A stretch of 64,000 nucleotides of DNA from Flavobacterium soli DSM 19725 (GTDB taxonomy: Bacteria; Bacteroidota; Bacteroidia; Flavobacteriales; Flavobacteriaceae): the NCBI RefSeq assembly GCF_000422705.1, contig NZ_KE383907.1:1-64000 (forward strand), read 5' to 3'. The notes under the pieces were generated by a model, which was given only the letters and a program-made list of their open reading frames with translations, had not been told where the DNA came from and made no database searches. The translations under genes and the position numbers were made by a program. Of this stretch, positions 51,057 to 59,387 are shown one piece after another; position 1 is the first letter of the stretch; each line of letters opens with the position of its first letter.

Positions 51057-51114
51057 AGTGGTCAGTATCTAGTAATGAGTATCTTCTTTTCAATGAATAC
51101 TGTTACTGACCACT
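51057..51114. repeat. Inverted pair of AGTGGTCAGTA repeats
   Basis: AGTGGTCAGTA at 51057-51067 and its reverse complement TACTGACCACT at 51104-51114 flank 36 bp between recQ and the convergent small gene. The right copy contains the small gene's stop codon. It may double as a bidirectional terminator-like hairpin. Confidence 0.6.
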
Positions 51115-51345
51115 ATAAATTTCCCCTCGATGCGGTTTCAAGGCATCACGAACAGAAACCATAAAATCATCAGTTACTACCATAAAAGCGATGGCATGCA
51201 TTTCGCTGAAAATTTCGAAACCAGTTATGTTTAAAGGTAATTTCTCAATCTGGATATATTCTTTAAGATGAATCTCGTGGTGTTCGGCAGTTTTGGCGGA
51301 AGCTGGACCTCTAAAATCCCAAATGAGTTTGATTTGTCTTGACAT
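51103..51345 (-). CDS. Small conserved-type protein of unknown function
   Basis: 80 residues, soluble. It opens SRQIKLIWDFRGPASAKTAE with a His-His-Glu-Ile-His-Leu run, then GFEIFSEMHAIAFMVVTDDF and DALKPHRGEIYSGQ. The His- and Asp-rich first half and two-strand second half look like a compact alpha-beta domain. I recall similar short proteins in flavobacterial genomes, without function. The C-terminal Ser-Gly-Gln and stop are encoded by a dispersed repeat. It is convergent with recQ. Confidence 0.55.
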   Translation of the reverse strand: MSRQIKLIWDFRGPASAKTAEHHEIHLKEYIQIEKLPLNITGFEIFSEMHAIAFMVVTDDFMVSVRDALKPHRGEIYSGQ

Positions 51346-51387
51346 TGTTTTTTTGCAAAGATAATTAAGGACTTGTGAACTGTATTT

Positions 51388-51420
51388 ATTAAAAATTAAA
51401 AATTACGAATTAAAAATTAC
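51388..51420. repeat. AATTAAAAATTACG low-complexity repeat
   Basis: About two 17-bp units TTAAAAATTACGAATTAAAA between the divergent genes at 51345 and 51474. This is another of the AT-rich intergenic repeat types. Confidence 0.45.
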
Positions 51421-51473
51421 TACTTCGGTGAAACTGGGCTAATTTTAGTATTTTTGAAGGTAAATATATCTTT

Positions 51474-52526
51474 ATGAAGATTCTAAACTACACTTTTCTG
51501 CTTTTTTCATCATTCGTTTTTTCGCAAGATCTCACACTCGAAAAAGCCAATCATCTCGCAACGCTACCTATAAAATGCCTTCAACAGGAATATCCGAATA
51601 AATTAAGTCAGTTGTTGATTGATAGTACTGAAATTCAATCGCCAAAAGTATTGCATCCCGCTTTTTATGGATGTTTCGATTGGCATTCGTCCGTTCATGG
51701 TCACTGGAGTTTAATGTATTTGCTGAATCATTATCCAAATCTTGACAAGAAAGAGGAGATTATCCAAAAGCTAAAAATCAATCTTTCAAAAGAAAATATC
51801 CAGGCAGAAATTGACTATCTTTCTAAAGCTCACGAAAAGTCTTTTGAGAGAACTTATGGCTGGGTCTGGTTATTAAAATTGCAATTAGAATTAGAAACTT
51901 CAAAAGAGCCTTTTGCAATAGAATTGTCACAGAATTTAAAACCTCTATCCGATTTGGTTATCGAAAGGTATATTGAATTCCTTCCAAAATTATTATATCC
52001 GATAAGAGTTGGGACTCATTCCAATACCGCATTTGGCTTGACCTTTGCTTGGGATTATGCTCTTCATTCTAACAATGTGTTATTTCAAAAAAGCATAAAG
52101 GAAAATGCTATTCGGTTGTTTCAAAAGGATGAAAATTGTCCGTTTACATGGGAGCCAAGCGGCACGGATTTTCTTTCGCCTTGCATGGAAGAAATCGGAA
52201 TCATGCAAAGGGTTTTGCCTGAAAAAGAATTTTTAATTTGGTTGAAAGAATTTACCCCATCGCTTTTCAAAAAAGATTTTACTTGGGAAGTTGCAAAAGT
52301 TTCTGATCGAACCGATGGACATTTGGTGCATCTCGATGGATTGAATTTTAGTCGGGCTTGGAATTTGTATTTTCTGATCAACCAATATCCTAAACAATTT
52401 TCACACTTGAAACCATTGGCTGATACGCATTTGAATTTTTCATTGCCTTCGGTCGTCGATGGAAATTATGAAGGCGAACATTGGTTGGCTTCATTTGCTT
52501 TAAGGGCTTATGAGACTAAAAGGTGA
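51474..52526 (+). CDS. DUF2891-family secreted protein
   Basis: 350 residues. A signal peptide of about 17 residues ends Phe-Ser-Gln. The DUF2891 pattern is clear: HPAFYGCFDWHSSVHGHWSL near residue 61, SFERTYGWVWLLKLQLEL, YPIRVGTHSNTAFGLTFAWD and CPFTWEPSGTDFLSPCMEE, with DGHLVHLDGLNFSRAW near the end. The many conserved His, Trp and Asp residues and the alpha-helical texture suggest an (alpha/alpha) barrel enzyme, possibly acting on a carbohydrate. No activity is known for the family. It stands alone, 42 bp before a T9SS cargo gene that has its own -7-like box. Confidence 0.82.
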   Translation: MKILNYTFLLFSSFVFSQDLTLEKANHLATLPIKCLQQEYPNKLSQLLIDSTEIQSPKVLHPAFYGCFDWHSSVHGHWSLMYLLNHYPNLDKKEEIIQKLKINLSKENIQAEIDYLSKAHEKSFERTYGWVWLLKLQLELETSKEPFAIELSQNLKPLSDLVIERYIEFLPKLLYPIRVGTHSNTAFGLTFAWDYALHSNNVLFQKSIKENAIRLFQKDENCPFTWEPSGTDFLSPCMEEIGIMQRVLPEKEFLIWLKEFTPSLFKKDFTWEVAKVSDRTDGHLVHLDGLNFSRAWNLYFLINQYPKQFSHLKPLADTHLNFSLPSVVDGNYEGEHWLASFALRAYETKR

Positions 52527-52546
52527 TTTTGTATTTAAAAAAATCT

Positions 52547-52554
52547 TACATTTG
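52547..52554 (+). promoter_or_regulatory. Candidate -7 box of the T9SS cargo gene
   Basis: TACATTTG fits TAnnTTTG, 14 bp before the ATG. A TTTG lies 15 nt upstream, shorter than the usual 19, so the pair is imperfect. Confidence 0.3.
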
Positions 52555-52568
52555 ATAAAACAATCTAT

Positions 52569-54113
52569 ATGAAACACAATTACTTGACCCAAAAAAAAAT
52601 TTTTTTTCTGACACTTCTTACTGCTTTCTGTTTGCAATCAAATGCTCAAACAGATTATACAGTAACGGCTATTCCGCATCAGGTTTATGTTGCATCTGTA
52701 CCTGTTGAGTTTACATCTGATGATTTGTACACTCCTGCCATAACGCTTCCTTTTACTTTTAATTATTTTGGAATTGACTATGATCAAGTGCTCATCTCTA
52801 CCAATGGATACATTGATTTTAGGACAGAACTTGCTGGACAGGGTTCTCCGTGGTCGTTTAATACAGCGATTCCAAATGCTAGTTTCCCGGTTAAGAATTC
52901 GATTTTAGCTTGCTACCATGATACGAATAATCAGGTTGGTGCTGGCTCAATAACCTATTCTGTTACGGGAGTTGCTCCTTACCGAAAATTTGTTGTTATT
53001 TTTAATAATCAACCACAATTTCAGTGCAATACGGCTGCAATAAGTACCTTTCAGGCCGTTTTATACGAAACCTTAAATACTATTGATGTTCAAATTGTGG
53101 AACGTCAAGTTTGTGCAACTTGGAATGGTGGTAGGGCTGTGATCGGTGTAATCAATAACGCTGGGACCGTTGCTGCTGTTCCGCCTGGAAGAAATACGGG
53201 AACTTGGACAGCACAGGAAGAAGGGTGGCGTTTTGCAACTTCAAATGTGTCAAATGCCTATAATTATACCAAATGTGATGATGATACGGATGGTTTGGTT
53301 GAATTTGATTTGCAATTGGTGGAAGATGAATTAGGTGAAGGAACAGTATCGTTCTATCCTACCTTATTGGATGCCCAATCCGTTACAAATGAAATTACAA
53401 CAGCAACTTATACCAATGAAACAGCTTCTTTTCAAACGATTTATGCAACTGGAAATGGTGTTGTTACAGAGGTTGTTCTTAGAGTGGTTGATTGTGATAA
53501 TGACTATGATTCGGATAGTGTTCCTACAGCAAATGAGGATTTTAATAACGATGGAAATCTCGCAAACGACGATACAGATGAGGATGGAATCCCAAATTTT
53601 ATTGATAATGATGATGATGGCGACATGATTCTTACAAGTTATGAATATGCTTTCACTACTACAGAAAGCAGCCAGCAAAGTCCTCTGGATTCGCAAGATA
53701 CAGATGATGATGGCATCCCAAACTATTTAGATAATGATGATGATGGTGACGGTGTTTTGACAATAAATGAAGATTATAATGGCAATAATGATCCATCCGA
53801 TGATGATACAAATTTTAATGGATTGCCGGATTATTTGGAACAAGCCGTGGCTTTAGGTGTTGCAACTCCAACTTTGAATCATTTGATTTCACTGTATCCA
53901 AACCCAGCTGCTGATACTTTCACTGTCCTCAATAAAACGGATGTTGAAATTTCTACAATCTCAATTTTTGCAGTCAATGGAGCATTGGTCAAAGAAATTA
54001 AAAATGCACAAGAAGTGAATGCAGTTTCGATTTCGGATTTGCAAAGTGGTGTTTATTTCGTGAAGTTAACCACCGAAAATCAAGTTGTCAATTGCAAATT
54101 GATTAAAAAGTAA
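52569..54113 (+). CDS. T9SS cargo protein with Asp-rich calcium-binding-type repeats
   Basis: 514 residues. A signal peptide (about 1-27) ends Ser-Asn-Ala-Gln. Residues about 28-230 form a beta-rich domain of the type seen in Bacteroidetes surface proteins (ITLPFTFNYFGIDYDQVLIS, then STNGYIDF). Residues about 310-420 contain several DTDDDGIPNYLDNDDDGDG-type segments, like thrombospondin type 3 or dockerin-like calcium loops. The last 80 residues are a type A sorting domain: SLYPNPAADTFTVLN, an ISIFAVNGALVKEI strand and LQSGVYFVKLTT. It should be exported by Sec, pass the outer membrane by T9SS and be attached to the surface or released. Confidence 0.85.
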   Translation: MKHNYLTQKKIFFLTLLTAFCLQSNAQTDYTVTAIPHQVYVASVPVEFTSDDLYTPAITLPFTFNYFGIDYDQVLISTNGYIDFRTELAGQGSPWSFNTAIPNASFPVKNSILACYHDTNNQVGAGSITYSVTGVAPYRKFVVIFNNQPQFQCNTAAISTFQAVLYETLNTIDVQIVERQVCATWNGGRAVIGVINNAGTVAAVPPGRNTGTWTAQEEGWRFATSNVSNAYNYTKCDDDTDGLVEFDLQLVEDELGEGTVSFYPTLLDAQSVTNEITTATYTNETASFQTIYATGNGVVTEVVLRVVDCDNDYDSDSVPTANEDFNNDGNLANDDTDEDGIPNFIDNDDDGDMILTSYEYAFTTTESSQQSPLDSQDTDDDGIPNYLDNDDDGDGVLTINEDYNGNNDPSDDDTNFNGLPDYLEQAVALGVATPTLNHLISLYPNPAADTFTVLNKTDVEISTISIFAVNGALVKEIKNAQEVNAVSISDLQSGVYFVKLTTENQVVNCKLIKK

Positions 54114-54137
54114 AAAATCATATTTAAAATAGGAAAG

Positions 54138-54166
54138 AAGGTTTAGTGTATGCTAAACCTTTTTTT
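54138..54166 (+). terminator. Rho-independent terminator
   Basis: AAGGTTTAG (54138-54146) pairs with CTAAACCTT (54153-54161), followed by five more Ts. It terminates the T9SS cargo gene. Confidence 0.75.
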
Positions 54167-54173
54167 ATACCAC

Positions 54174-54181
54174 TATATTTG
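54174..54181 (+). promoter_or_regulatory. Candidate -7 box of the FAD oxidoreductase gene
   Basis: TATATTTG fits TAnnTTTG exactly, 33 bp before the ATG. No good -33 box lies 19 nt upstream, where the preceding terminator ends. Confidence 0.4.
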
Positions 54182-54214
54182 AGGAAATTATTTTAAGTTT
54201 GCAAAAATTTCAAT

Positions 54215-55774
54215 ATGTCAAAAGAACTCCTTATTCAAGTTTCGCCGGAAGTAGCTGCTAATCCAATACTGCTAAAGGAACATATTGGAAAATTGGTTCA
54301 AACTTCTGTCAAGGAAATACAACACATTACCATATTGAAACGCTCGATTGATGCCCGACAAAAGGCTATCAAGATCAATCTGAAAGTGGTAATTTTTTTT
54401 GAAGGCGAACCTATCGTAGAGCGAAAAATAGAGCTTCCAGATTATAAAAATGTTTCAAATGCCCAAGAAGTTTTGGTTGTTGGAGCAGGACCTGCCGGAC
54501 TTTTTGCCGCACTTCAATTGATAGAATTAGGTTTAAAGCCAATAGTACTCGAACGAGGAAAAGATGTGCAAGAACGACGACGCGACTTGAAAGCTATCAA
54601 CCGCGATCATATTGTGCATGAAGATTCCAATTATTGTTATGGTGAAGGTGGGGCTGGGACCTATTCGGATGGAAAACTCTACACCCGTTCTAAAAAGCGT
54701 GGAGATGTAGATCGCATTCTTGAATTGTTTGTCGCTTTTGGAGCTTCAGACGATATTTTGATTGAAGCGCATCCCCATATCGGAACCAATAAATTACCTA
54801 AAATCATCAAATCCATTCGAGAAAAGATAATTGAGTTTGGTGGTCAGGTTTTGTTCGAAACTCGGGTAGTTGATATTTTGGTGAAAAACAATGAAATTCA
54901 GGGTGTTGTTACTCAAAAAGGAGCGACAATCAATGCAAATAAATTGATTCTTGCTACAGGGCATTCGGCTCGTGATATTTTTGAATTATTGGACCGAAAA
55001 AAAATATTTATAGAAGCAAAGCCTTTCGCTCTGGGAGTTCGGGCAGAACATTCTCAAGAGCTGATTGATAAAATTCAATACTCTTGTGATTATCGAGGAG
55101 AATATCTTCCGCCAGCACCTTACTCAATTGTAAAGCAGGTGAATGGGAGAGGAATGTATTCATTTTGTATGTGTCCTGGCGGTGTAATTGCTCCTTGTGC
55201 TACAAGTCCAGGTGAGGTTGTAACCAACGGCTGGTCGCCTTCTAAGAGAGATCAAATTACAGCCAATTCTGGAATTGTGGTCGAATTGAAATTGGAAGAT
55301 TTCAAAGCTTTTTCAAGATTTGGACCTTTAGCTGGAATGGAATTCCAAAAAAGTATCGAACAAAAAGCTTGGCATCTTGCAGGTGAAACACAAAGAGTTC
55401 CTGCTCAACGAATGGTTGATTTTACACAATCGAAAGTTTCGGCTGACATTCCTAAAACTTCCTATGTACCCGGAACAACTTCGGTAGAATTAGGCCAGGT
55501 TTTTCCAGGATTTCTAACTCAAATTTTACGTCAAGGATTTACAGAATTTGGCAAATCCATGCGAGGTTATCTAACCAATGAGGCCATTCTTCATGCTCCA
55601 GAATCACGAACTTCGTCACCAGTTCGAATTCCGAGGGATTCAATATCTTTAGAGCATGTTCAAATCAAGGGTTTATATCCTTGTGCAGAAGGTGCAGGAT
55701 ATGCAGGCGGAATTATTTCTGCTGCAATTGATGGCGAAAAATGTGCTTTGAAGATAGGGGAAAGTTTGCTTTAG
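54215..55774 (+). CDS. FAD-dependent oxidoreductase, COG2509 type
   Basis: 519 residues. A small N-terminal domain of about 85 residues precedes the FAD-binding Rossmann fold: VLVVGAGPAGLFAALQL near residue 90 with the Gly-x-Gly-x-x-Gly motif. Then come NYCYGEGGAGTYSDGKLYTR, LILATGHSARDIFELL, CMCPGGVIAPCATSPGEVVT and YPCAEGAGYAGGIISAAIDG at the C-terminal FAD site. This order marks the widespread, uncharacterised FAD dehydrogenase group COG2509. Substrate unknown; the paired Cys in the CMCPGG region may be part of the active site. It ends 3 bp before a convergent gene. Confidence 0.85.
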   Translation: MSKELLIQVSPEVAANPILLKEHIGKLVQTSVKEIQHITILKRSIDARQKAIKINLKVVIFFEGEPIVERKIELPDYKNVSNAQEVLVVGAGPAGLFAALQLIELGLKPIVLERGKDVQERRRDLKAINRDHIVHEDSNYCYGEGGAGTYSDGKLYTRSKKRGDVDRILELFVAFGASDDILIEAHPHIGTNKLPKIIKSIREKIIEFGGQVLFETRVVDILVKNNEIQGVVTQKGATINANKLILATGHSARDIFELLDRKKIFIEAKPFALGVRAEHSQELIDKIQYSCDYRGEYLPPAPYSIVKQVNGRGMYSFCMCPGGVIAPCATSPGEVVTNGWSPSKRDQITANSGIVVELKLEDFKAFSRFGPLAGMEFQKSIEQKAWHLAGETQRVPAQRMVDFTQSKVSADIPKTSYVPGTTSVELGQVFPGFLTQILRQGFTEFGKSMRGYLTNEAILHAPESRTSSPVRIPRDSISLEHVQIKGLYPCAEGAGYAGGIISAAIDGEKCALKIGESLL

Positions 55775-55777
55775 AAT

Positions 55778-56590
55778 TTAATTGCAGTTTTCATATTCAG
55801 CTATAAAATCTTCAAAAGGGGTCATGTTATATTGATGAAAAAGAAGTAAATCACCTCTTCTTTGATCTTTTGGAATGTCCTTATATTCTTTCTGCAAGGC
55901 TTTAAATGTTGCTTTGCTTTGTTCTTTCATTTTCTTTTTTTCTTCTTTAGAAAGATTTTTATCACCATAGAAAGAATTATGAACTTTTTCTACGAGTTCT
56001 GGACAATCTTTGAATAACTCTTTTAAAGGATTGGCCAGGCGGTCACGTAAACTGAAAACATCTTGTAATTCTACCTCATAATAGTCAATAGCGTAGTTTT
56101 CATTTGCATTCTGCAAATAAAATTTTTCGGTTACTGTAGTTGTTGAAGATGGCATTCTTCTATCATGGTTGTATTGCGTTTCCCTGTGATAAAATCCATA
56201 CAGATTTATTTTTCCGCTTCTTAAAAGAGGCAAGAATATTCGTGCTTTGCTTTCTTCAAGCATTCCTTTCCTGTTGATGCTTCGAATAAATAAAGCTTTA
56301 TACTCCTTGTCAAAACCTTCATAATGAAGTATTATTTTATCGATGTCATCAATTGAAATCCTTTTGCTGTCAGCCTCTTCTGTGAGTTTAAATTTGATAG
56401 ACTTGTCATTGTAAATCAATCCTTTTTCAAATGTTCCAAAGAAATTAAAATCAAAGAAATTGTTTTCAAGAAATGAATTGATCAATCCTTTTTCAGATTG
56501 TCCATCGGTATAATAAATTGTAGCATTGGTGTATTTTGCTTGTGCAAAAAAGCTAATAAAAAGAAGCAGTAAAGTAAAGTTAAGTTTCAT
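55778..56590 (-). CDS. Secreted protein of unknown function
   Basis: 270 residues. A signal peptide (about 1-18) ends Ala-Gln-Ala. The mature part has a beta-rich first half (ATIYYTDGQSEKGLINSF resembles a small barrel-like strand pair) and a helical, very charged C-terminal third (about 195-260, Lys/Glu-rich). No family is recognised. It lies 46 bp downstream of the membrane protein gene at 56636 on the same strand, so they may form a two-gene unit. Confidence 0.55.
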   Translation of the reverse strand: MKLNFTLLLLFISFFAQAKYTNATIYYTDGQSEKGLINSFLENNFFDFNFFGTFEKGLIYNDKSIKFKLTEEADSKRISIDDIDKIILHYEGFDKEYKALFIRSINRKGMLEESKARIFLPLLRSGKINLYGFYHRETQYNHDRRMPSSTTTVTEKFYLQNANENYAIDYYEVELQDVFSLRDRLANPLKELFKDCPELVEKVHNSFYGDKNLSKEEKKKMKEQSKATFKALQKEYKDIPKDQRRGDLLLFHQYNMTPFEDFIAEYENCN

Positions 56591-56635
56591 TGTTTTTGGA
56601 ATTTGAGAGGGCTATAATAACGCTTTAAAAATTGA

Positions 56636-58036
56636 CTATGCTTGTCTGAAATATTTTTTTCGGAGTATTACAATCAATATGATTATCAAAAATAGTACTC
56701 CAGCTGTTAAAACGATATATGCAGCAATCTTGTTTTTTGTTCCTTCATGGAAATAAAGTTCATTTTCTTTTTCGATAAATTGAATGGAATTATTTAAAGA
56801 AATATTGCCGTATTGCTTTTGTGTTGAAGTGCTGCTGTAATAAAGCGTCACTTCATCATTCAGTTTCAATTCGTCGGTTTTGTCTAGCTCCGGACTAAAA
56901 TCCCCACTTTCCTTACCTACAAAAATGTCGAACATAGTTGGGCTATTTTCGATTTTGATATATTTCGTAGCACGAGGTTTATAGGTTCCGATAGTGTTTT
57001 CAAGATAGCTTATTTTTCCCTTAAGTATATAATACTCTTCTTTTAGACGTGTAGTTCGATACATTAAAAAGCTCCCAATCAAAAGGATGATAAAAGGAAT
57101 AATTAGTAACCACCATGGATTGTCTTCATCAACAACGGGTTTCTTGGAGAAATCATAATCTGCTGAAATTTGTCCTGATTTTACCCCTCTCTGTTTGTAA
57201 ATACTAATAGCATATTCAATTTCATCAGTATCCTTATTCAGGTCAGCAACATTAAATTTTTGAGTTAAGTTTTTTGTTTCCATTCCAGAAAGAGCATTGA
57301 AAACTATTATGAGATAAGACAAACGCTGTCCTTGATGGTCAGTTTCAAAGTCCAGATAAATTGATTCAACAGCTTTCCATTTCTGAAAATTACTTTTCTT
57401 AGTCCAAATTCCAGAACTTGATAAGCTTAAGATTACAGTAGGGGAAATGATTTTATACAAAAAGTAAAAACCTGCCAGAAGCAAAATAGTGACAAATGCA
57501 TAATCATTTTCAGGATGCTTGCTGGTTTCTGAATACAACCTGCTGAAAGGCATGTATACCATGCAAAAACATGCGACAGCAATCATTAAACTGTTTTTCT
57601 TGCCATCTTCAATTTTAAACGTGTGCGGAATGGCATTGTTATCTGCCAAATCAACTACAGTAGTATTAGAATTTATCCGTCGTTGGACGATTTCAAATAT
57701 TTTTTGGCGATCTGCCTCTGAACAAATTGCCGATTTACCAGGTATAATATCAGATCGAATTATTCTTACCCCACTTGTCTGTGCCTTTTCAATCAAATCA
57801 GGCAAGTTGTTGACATGTTCAAAAGCCCAAATTTTCCATTTTACAATCAAATAGGAACGAACGAGCATAAAAATTATAAGAAAAAAGGAGACTCCTACGA
57901 AAACCCAATGGAAGACAACATTTAGTTGAATCACTATGAACATGCTGAGTCCCCAGCCAAAAATCATAATCACAGCTGCAATTTTGATCTTCTTTTGAAT
58001 TGAAGCCAAGGCTTTCGAAACGGTAATGATTTGCAT
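56636..58036 (-). CDS. Multi-pass membrane protein of unknown function
   Basis: About 466 residues from the ATG at 58036; the longer frame to 58072 would add residues that look like upstream DNA. Hydrophobic helices lie at about 18-35, 40-58, 140-160, 175-195, 315-330 and 440-460. Between the fourth and fifth is a soluble region with WTKKSNFQKWKAVESIYLDF, which looks like a PH- or YcxB-type beta domain, but this is only a resemblance. A second soluble domain (about 345-430) faces the same side. No catalytic motif is seen. It precedes the secreted protein gene at 55778. Confidence 0.55.
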   Translation of the reverse strand: MQIITVSKALASIQKKIKIAAVIMIFGWGLSMFIVIQLNVVFHWVFVGVSFFLIIFMLVRSYLIVKWKIWAFEHVNNLPDLIEKAQTSGVRIIRSDIIPGKSAICSEADRQKIFEIVQRRINSNTTVVDLADNNAIPHTFKIEDGKKNSLMIAVACFCMVYMPFSRLYSETSKHPENDYAFVTILLLAGFYFLYKIISPTVILSLSSSGIWTKKSNFQKWKAVESIYLDFETDHQGQRLSYLIIVFNALSGMETKNLTQKFNVADLNKDTDEIEYAISIYKQRGVKSGQISADYDFSKKPVVDEDNPWWLLIIPFIILLIGSFLMYRTTRLKEEYYILKGKISYLENTIGTYKPRATKYIKIENSPTMFDIFVGKESGDFSPELDKTDELKLNDEVTLYYSSTSTQKQYGNISLNNSIQFIEKENELYFHEGTKNKIAAYIVLTAGVLFLIIILIVILRKKYFRQA

Positions 58037-58149
58037 AAAAAAGATTGAGGCGTAAAAGTAAACATTTGCCACTTATATTTTTAATTAATTCAAAACTCGT
58101 TAAACTTTTGTAAAAACAAAAAAGCACTAAATAAAACGCAAGATTTTAC

Positions 58150-58157
58150 TACCTTTG
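58150..58157 (+). promoter_or_regulatory. Candidate -7 box of the idi operon
   Basis: TACCTTTG fits TAnnTTTG, 21 bp before the idi start. The region 19 nt upstream has no clear TTTG. Confidence 0.35.
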
Positions 58158-58178
58158 AGCGAGTTATACCATCTCTAA

Positions 58179-58706
58179 ATGACCGAAGAAAAAGTAATAT
58201 TAGTTAACGAAAATGACCAGCAAATTGGTCTTATGCCAAAACTTGAAGCACATGAGAAAGCCGTTTTACACCGTGCCTTTTCGGTTTTTATCCTAAACGA
58301 AAAAAACGAAATCATGTTGCAGCAAAGGGCTTCACAGAAATACCATTCGCCTCTTTTGTGGACCAACACTTGTTGTAGCCATCAACGCGAAGGCGAAACC
58401 AATGTGCAAGCGGGAACACGTCGACTCTTCGAAGAAATGGGTTTTACAACTGAGCTAAAGGAGCTTTTTCACTTTATTTACAAAGCACCATTTGATAACG
58501 GCTTGACTGAACATGAACTCGATCACGTCATGATTGGCTATTACAATGAAGCACCCAAAATCAACCCCGAAGAGGTCGAAAGCTGGAAATGGATGTGCAT
58601 CGAAGACGTAAAAAACGATATGCAACACCATCCAGAGCTCTATACCGTGTGGTTCAAAATAATTTTTGACGAATTTTATCACTATTTAGAAGACCATAAA
58701 TTATAA
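58179..58706 (+). CDS. idi: Isopentenyl-diphosphate delta-isomerase, type I
   Basis: 175 residues of the Nudix-type IPP isomerase. The catalytic Cys region WTNTCCSHQREGETN is at about residue 66, the Nudix-like helix GTRRLFEEMGF follows, and the catalytic Glu region GLTEHELDHVMIG is at about 110. Metal-binding His and Glu residues are present. It interconverts isopentenyl and dimethylallyl diphosphate in isoprenoid synthesis, which also feeds undecaprenyl phosphate used by the glycan locus. It heads a same-strand group idi, queD-like, manA; a short repeat separates it from the next gene. Confidence 0.93.
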   Translation: MTEEKVILVNENDQQIGLMPKLEAHEKAVLHRAFSVFILNEKNEIMLQQRASQKYHSPLLWTNTCCSHQREGETNVQAGTRRLFEEMGFTTELKELFHFIYKAPFDNGLTEHELDHVMIGYYNEAPKINPEEVESWKWMCIEDVKNDMQHHPELYTVWFKIIFDEFYHYLEDHKL

Positions 58707-58732
58707 AATTCCAAATCTCAAATTCCAAATCC
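58707..58732 (+). repeat. AATTCCAAATC tandem repeat
   Basis: AATTCCAAATCTCAAATTCC, then AAATCC: two near-identical 14-bp units between idi and the queD-like gene, starting right after the idi stop. Confidence 0.5.
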
Positions 58733-58742
58733 TATATCAAAA

Positions 58743-59153
58743 ATGAAAGTCACCATCTCCAGAAAAGCCCATTTCAATGCCGCTCATAGATTGTATAGAA
58801 AAGACTGGTCGTTCGAGAAAAACGATTCGGTATTTGGAAAATGCAACAGCCCCAATTTTCATGGACACAACTACGATCTAACTGTGAGTGTCACAGGAGC
58901 AATCGACCCCGAAACCGGTTATGTCATGGATATAAAAGAATTGAGCGACCTCATTTATCAAGAAGTAGAAGTGCCATTCGACCATAAAAACTTGAACTTG
59001 GACGTTCCTGAATTCGAAAACTTAAACCCAACTGCAGAGAACATTGTGGTGGTTATCTGGAATAAACTCCGACAAAAAATTAATCCCGATTTTGACCTCG
59101 AAGTTGTGCTCTATGAAACACCTAGAAATTTTGTCACTTATCGTGGAGAATAA
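58743..59153 (+). CDS. queD: 6-carboxytetrahydropterin synthase family protein (QueD/PTPS type)
   Basis: 136 residues, one T-fold domain. ISRKAHFNAAHRLYRKDWSF carries the first zinc His; CNSPNFHGHNYDLTVSV holds the catalytic Cys and the two further zinc His; VPFDHKNLNLDVPEF and NPTAENIVVVIWNKL provide the Asp-His and Glu residues. The enzyme takes 7,8-dihydroneopterin triphosphate to 6-carboxytetrahydropterin for queuosine, or makes 6-pyruvoyltetrahydropterin. The Cys-x5-His spacing agrees with QueD, but the two activities are not safely separated by eye. It lies between idi and manA. Confidence 0.85.
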   Translation: MKVTISRKAHFNAAHRLYRKDWSFEKNDSVFGKCNSPNFHGHNYDLTVSVTGAIDPETGYVMDIKELSDLIYQEVEVPFDHKNLNLDVPEFENLNPTAENIVVVIWNKLRQKINPDFDLEVVLYETPRNFVTYRGE

Positions 59154-59161
59154 TTAGAAGC

Positions 59162-59268
59162 AAATCGCTTGGGCATTTTTGGAATCTTTGTTCCCGCCAT
59201 CCTCCCAAATCTTTTTGTTTTTAAAGAAAAAACAAAAAGGATTTTCCTTCATGTCGGGGCTATTAGAC
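59162..59268. repeat. Palindromic intergenic element, copy B
   Basis: It starts ATCGCTTGGGC (59164-59174), has TTCCCGCC at 59191-59198, a central hairpin (AATCTTTTTGTTTTT at 59208-59222 with AAAAAACAAAAAGGATT at 59227-59243) and ends ATGTCGGGGCTATTAGA. The end motifs and order match the element at 44341-44446. Confidence 0.55.
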
Positions 59269-59387
59269 AAACCATTCTCACTTTTGAATCTTTTGAGATA
59301 AAAATGAGAATTAGTGTAAACAATTGACAAAATAGTGTAATGGAAAATACCATAAAATAACCAACTTTGAAGAAAATATAAACCATT

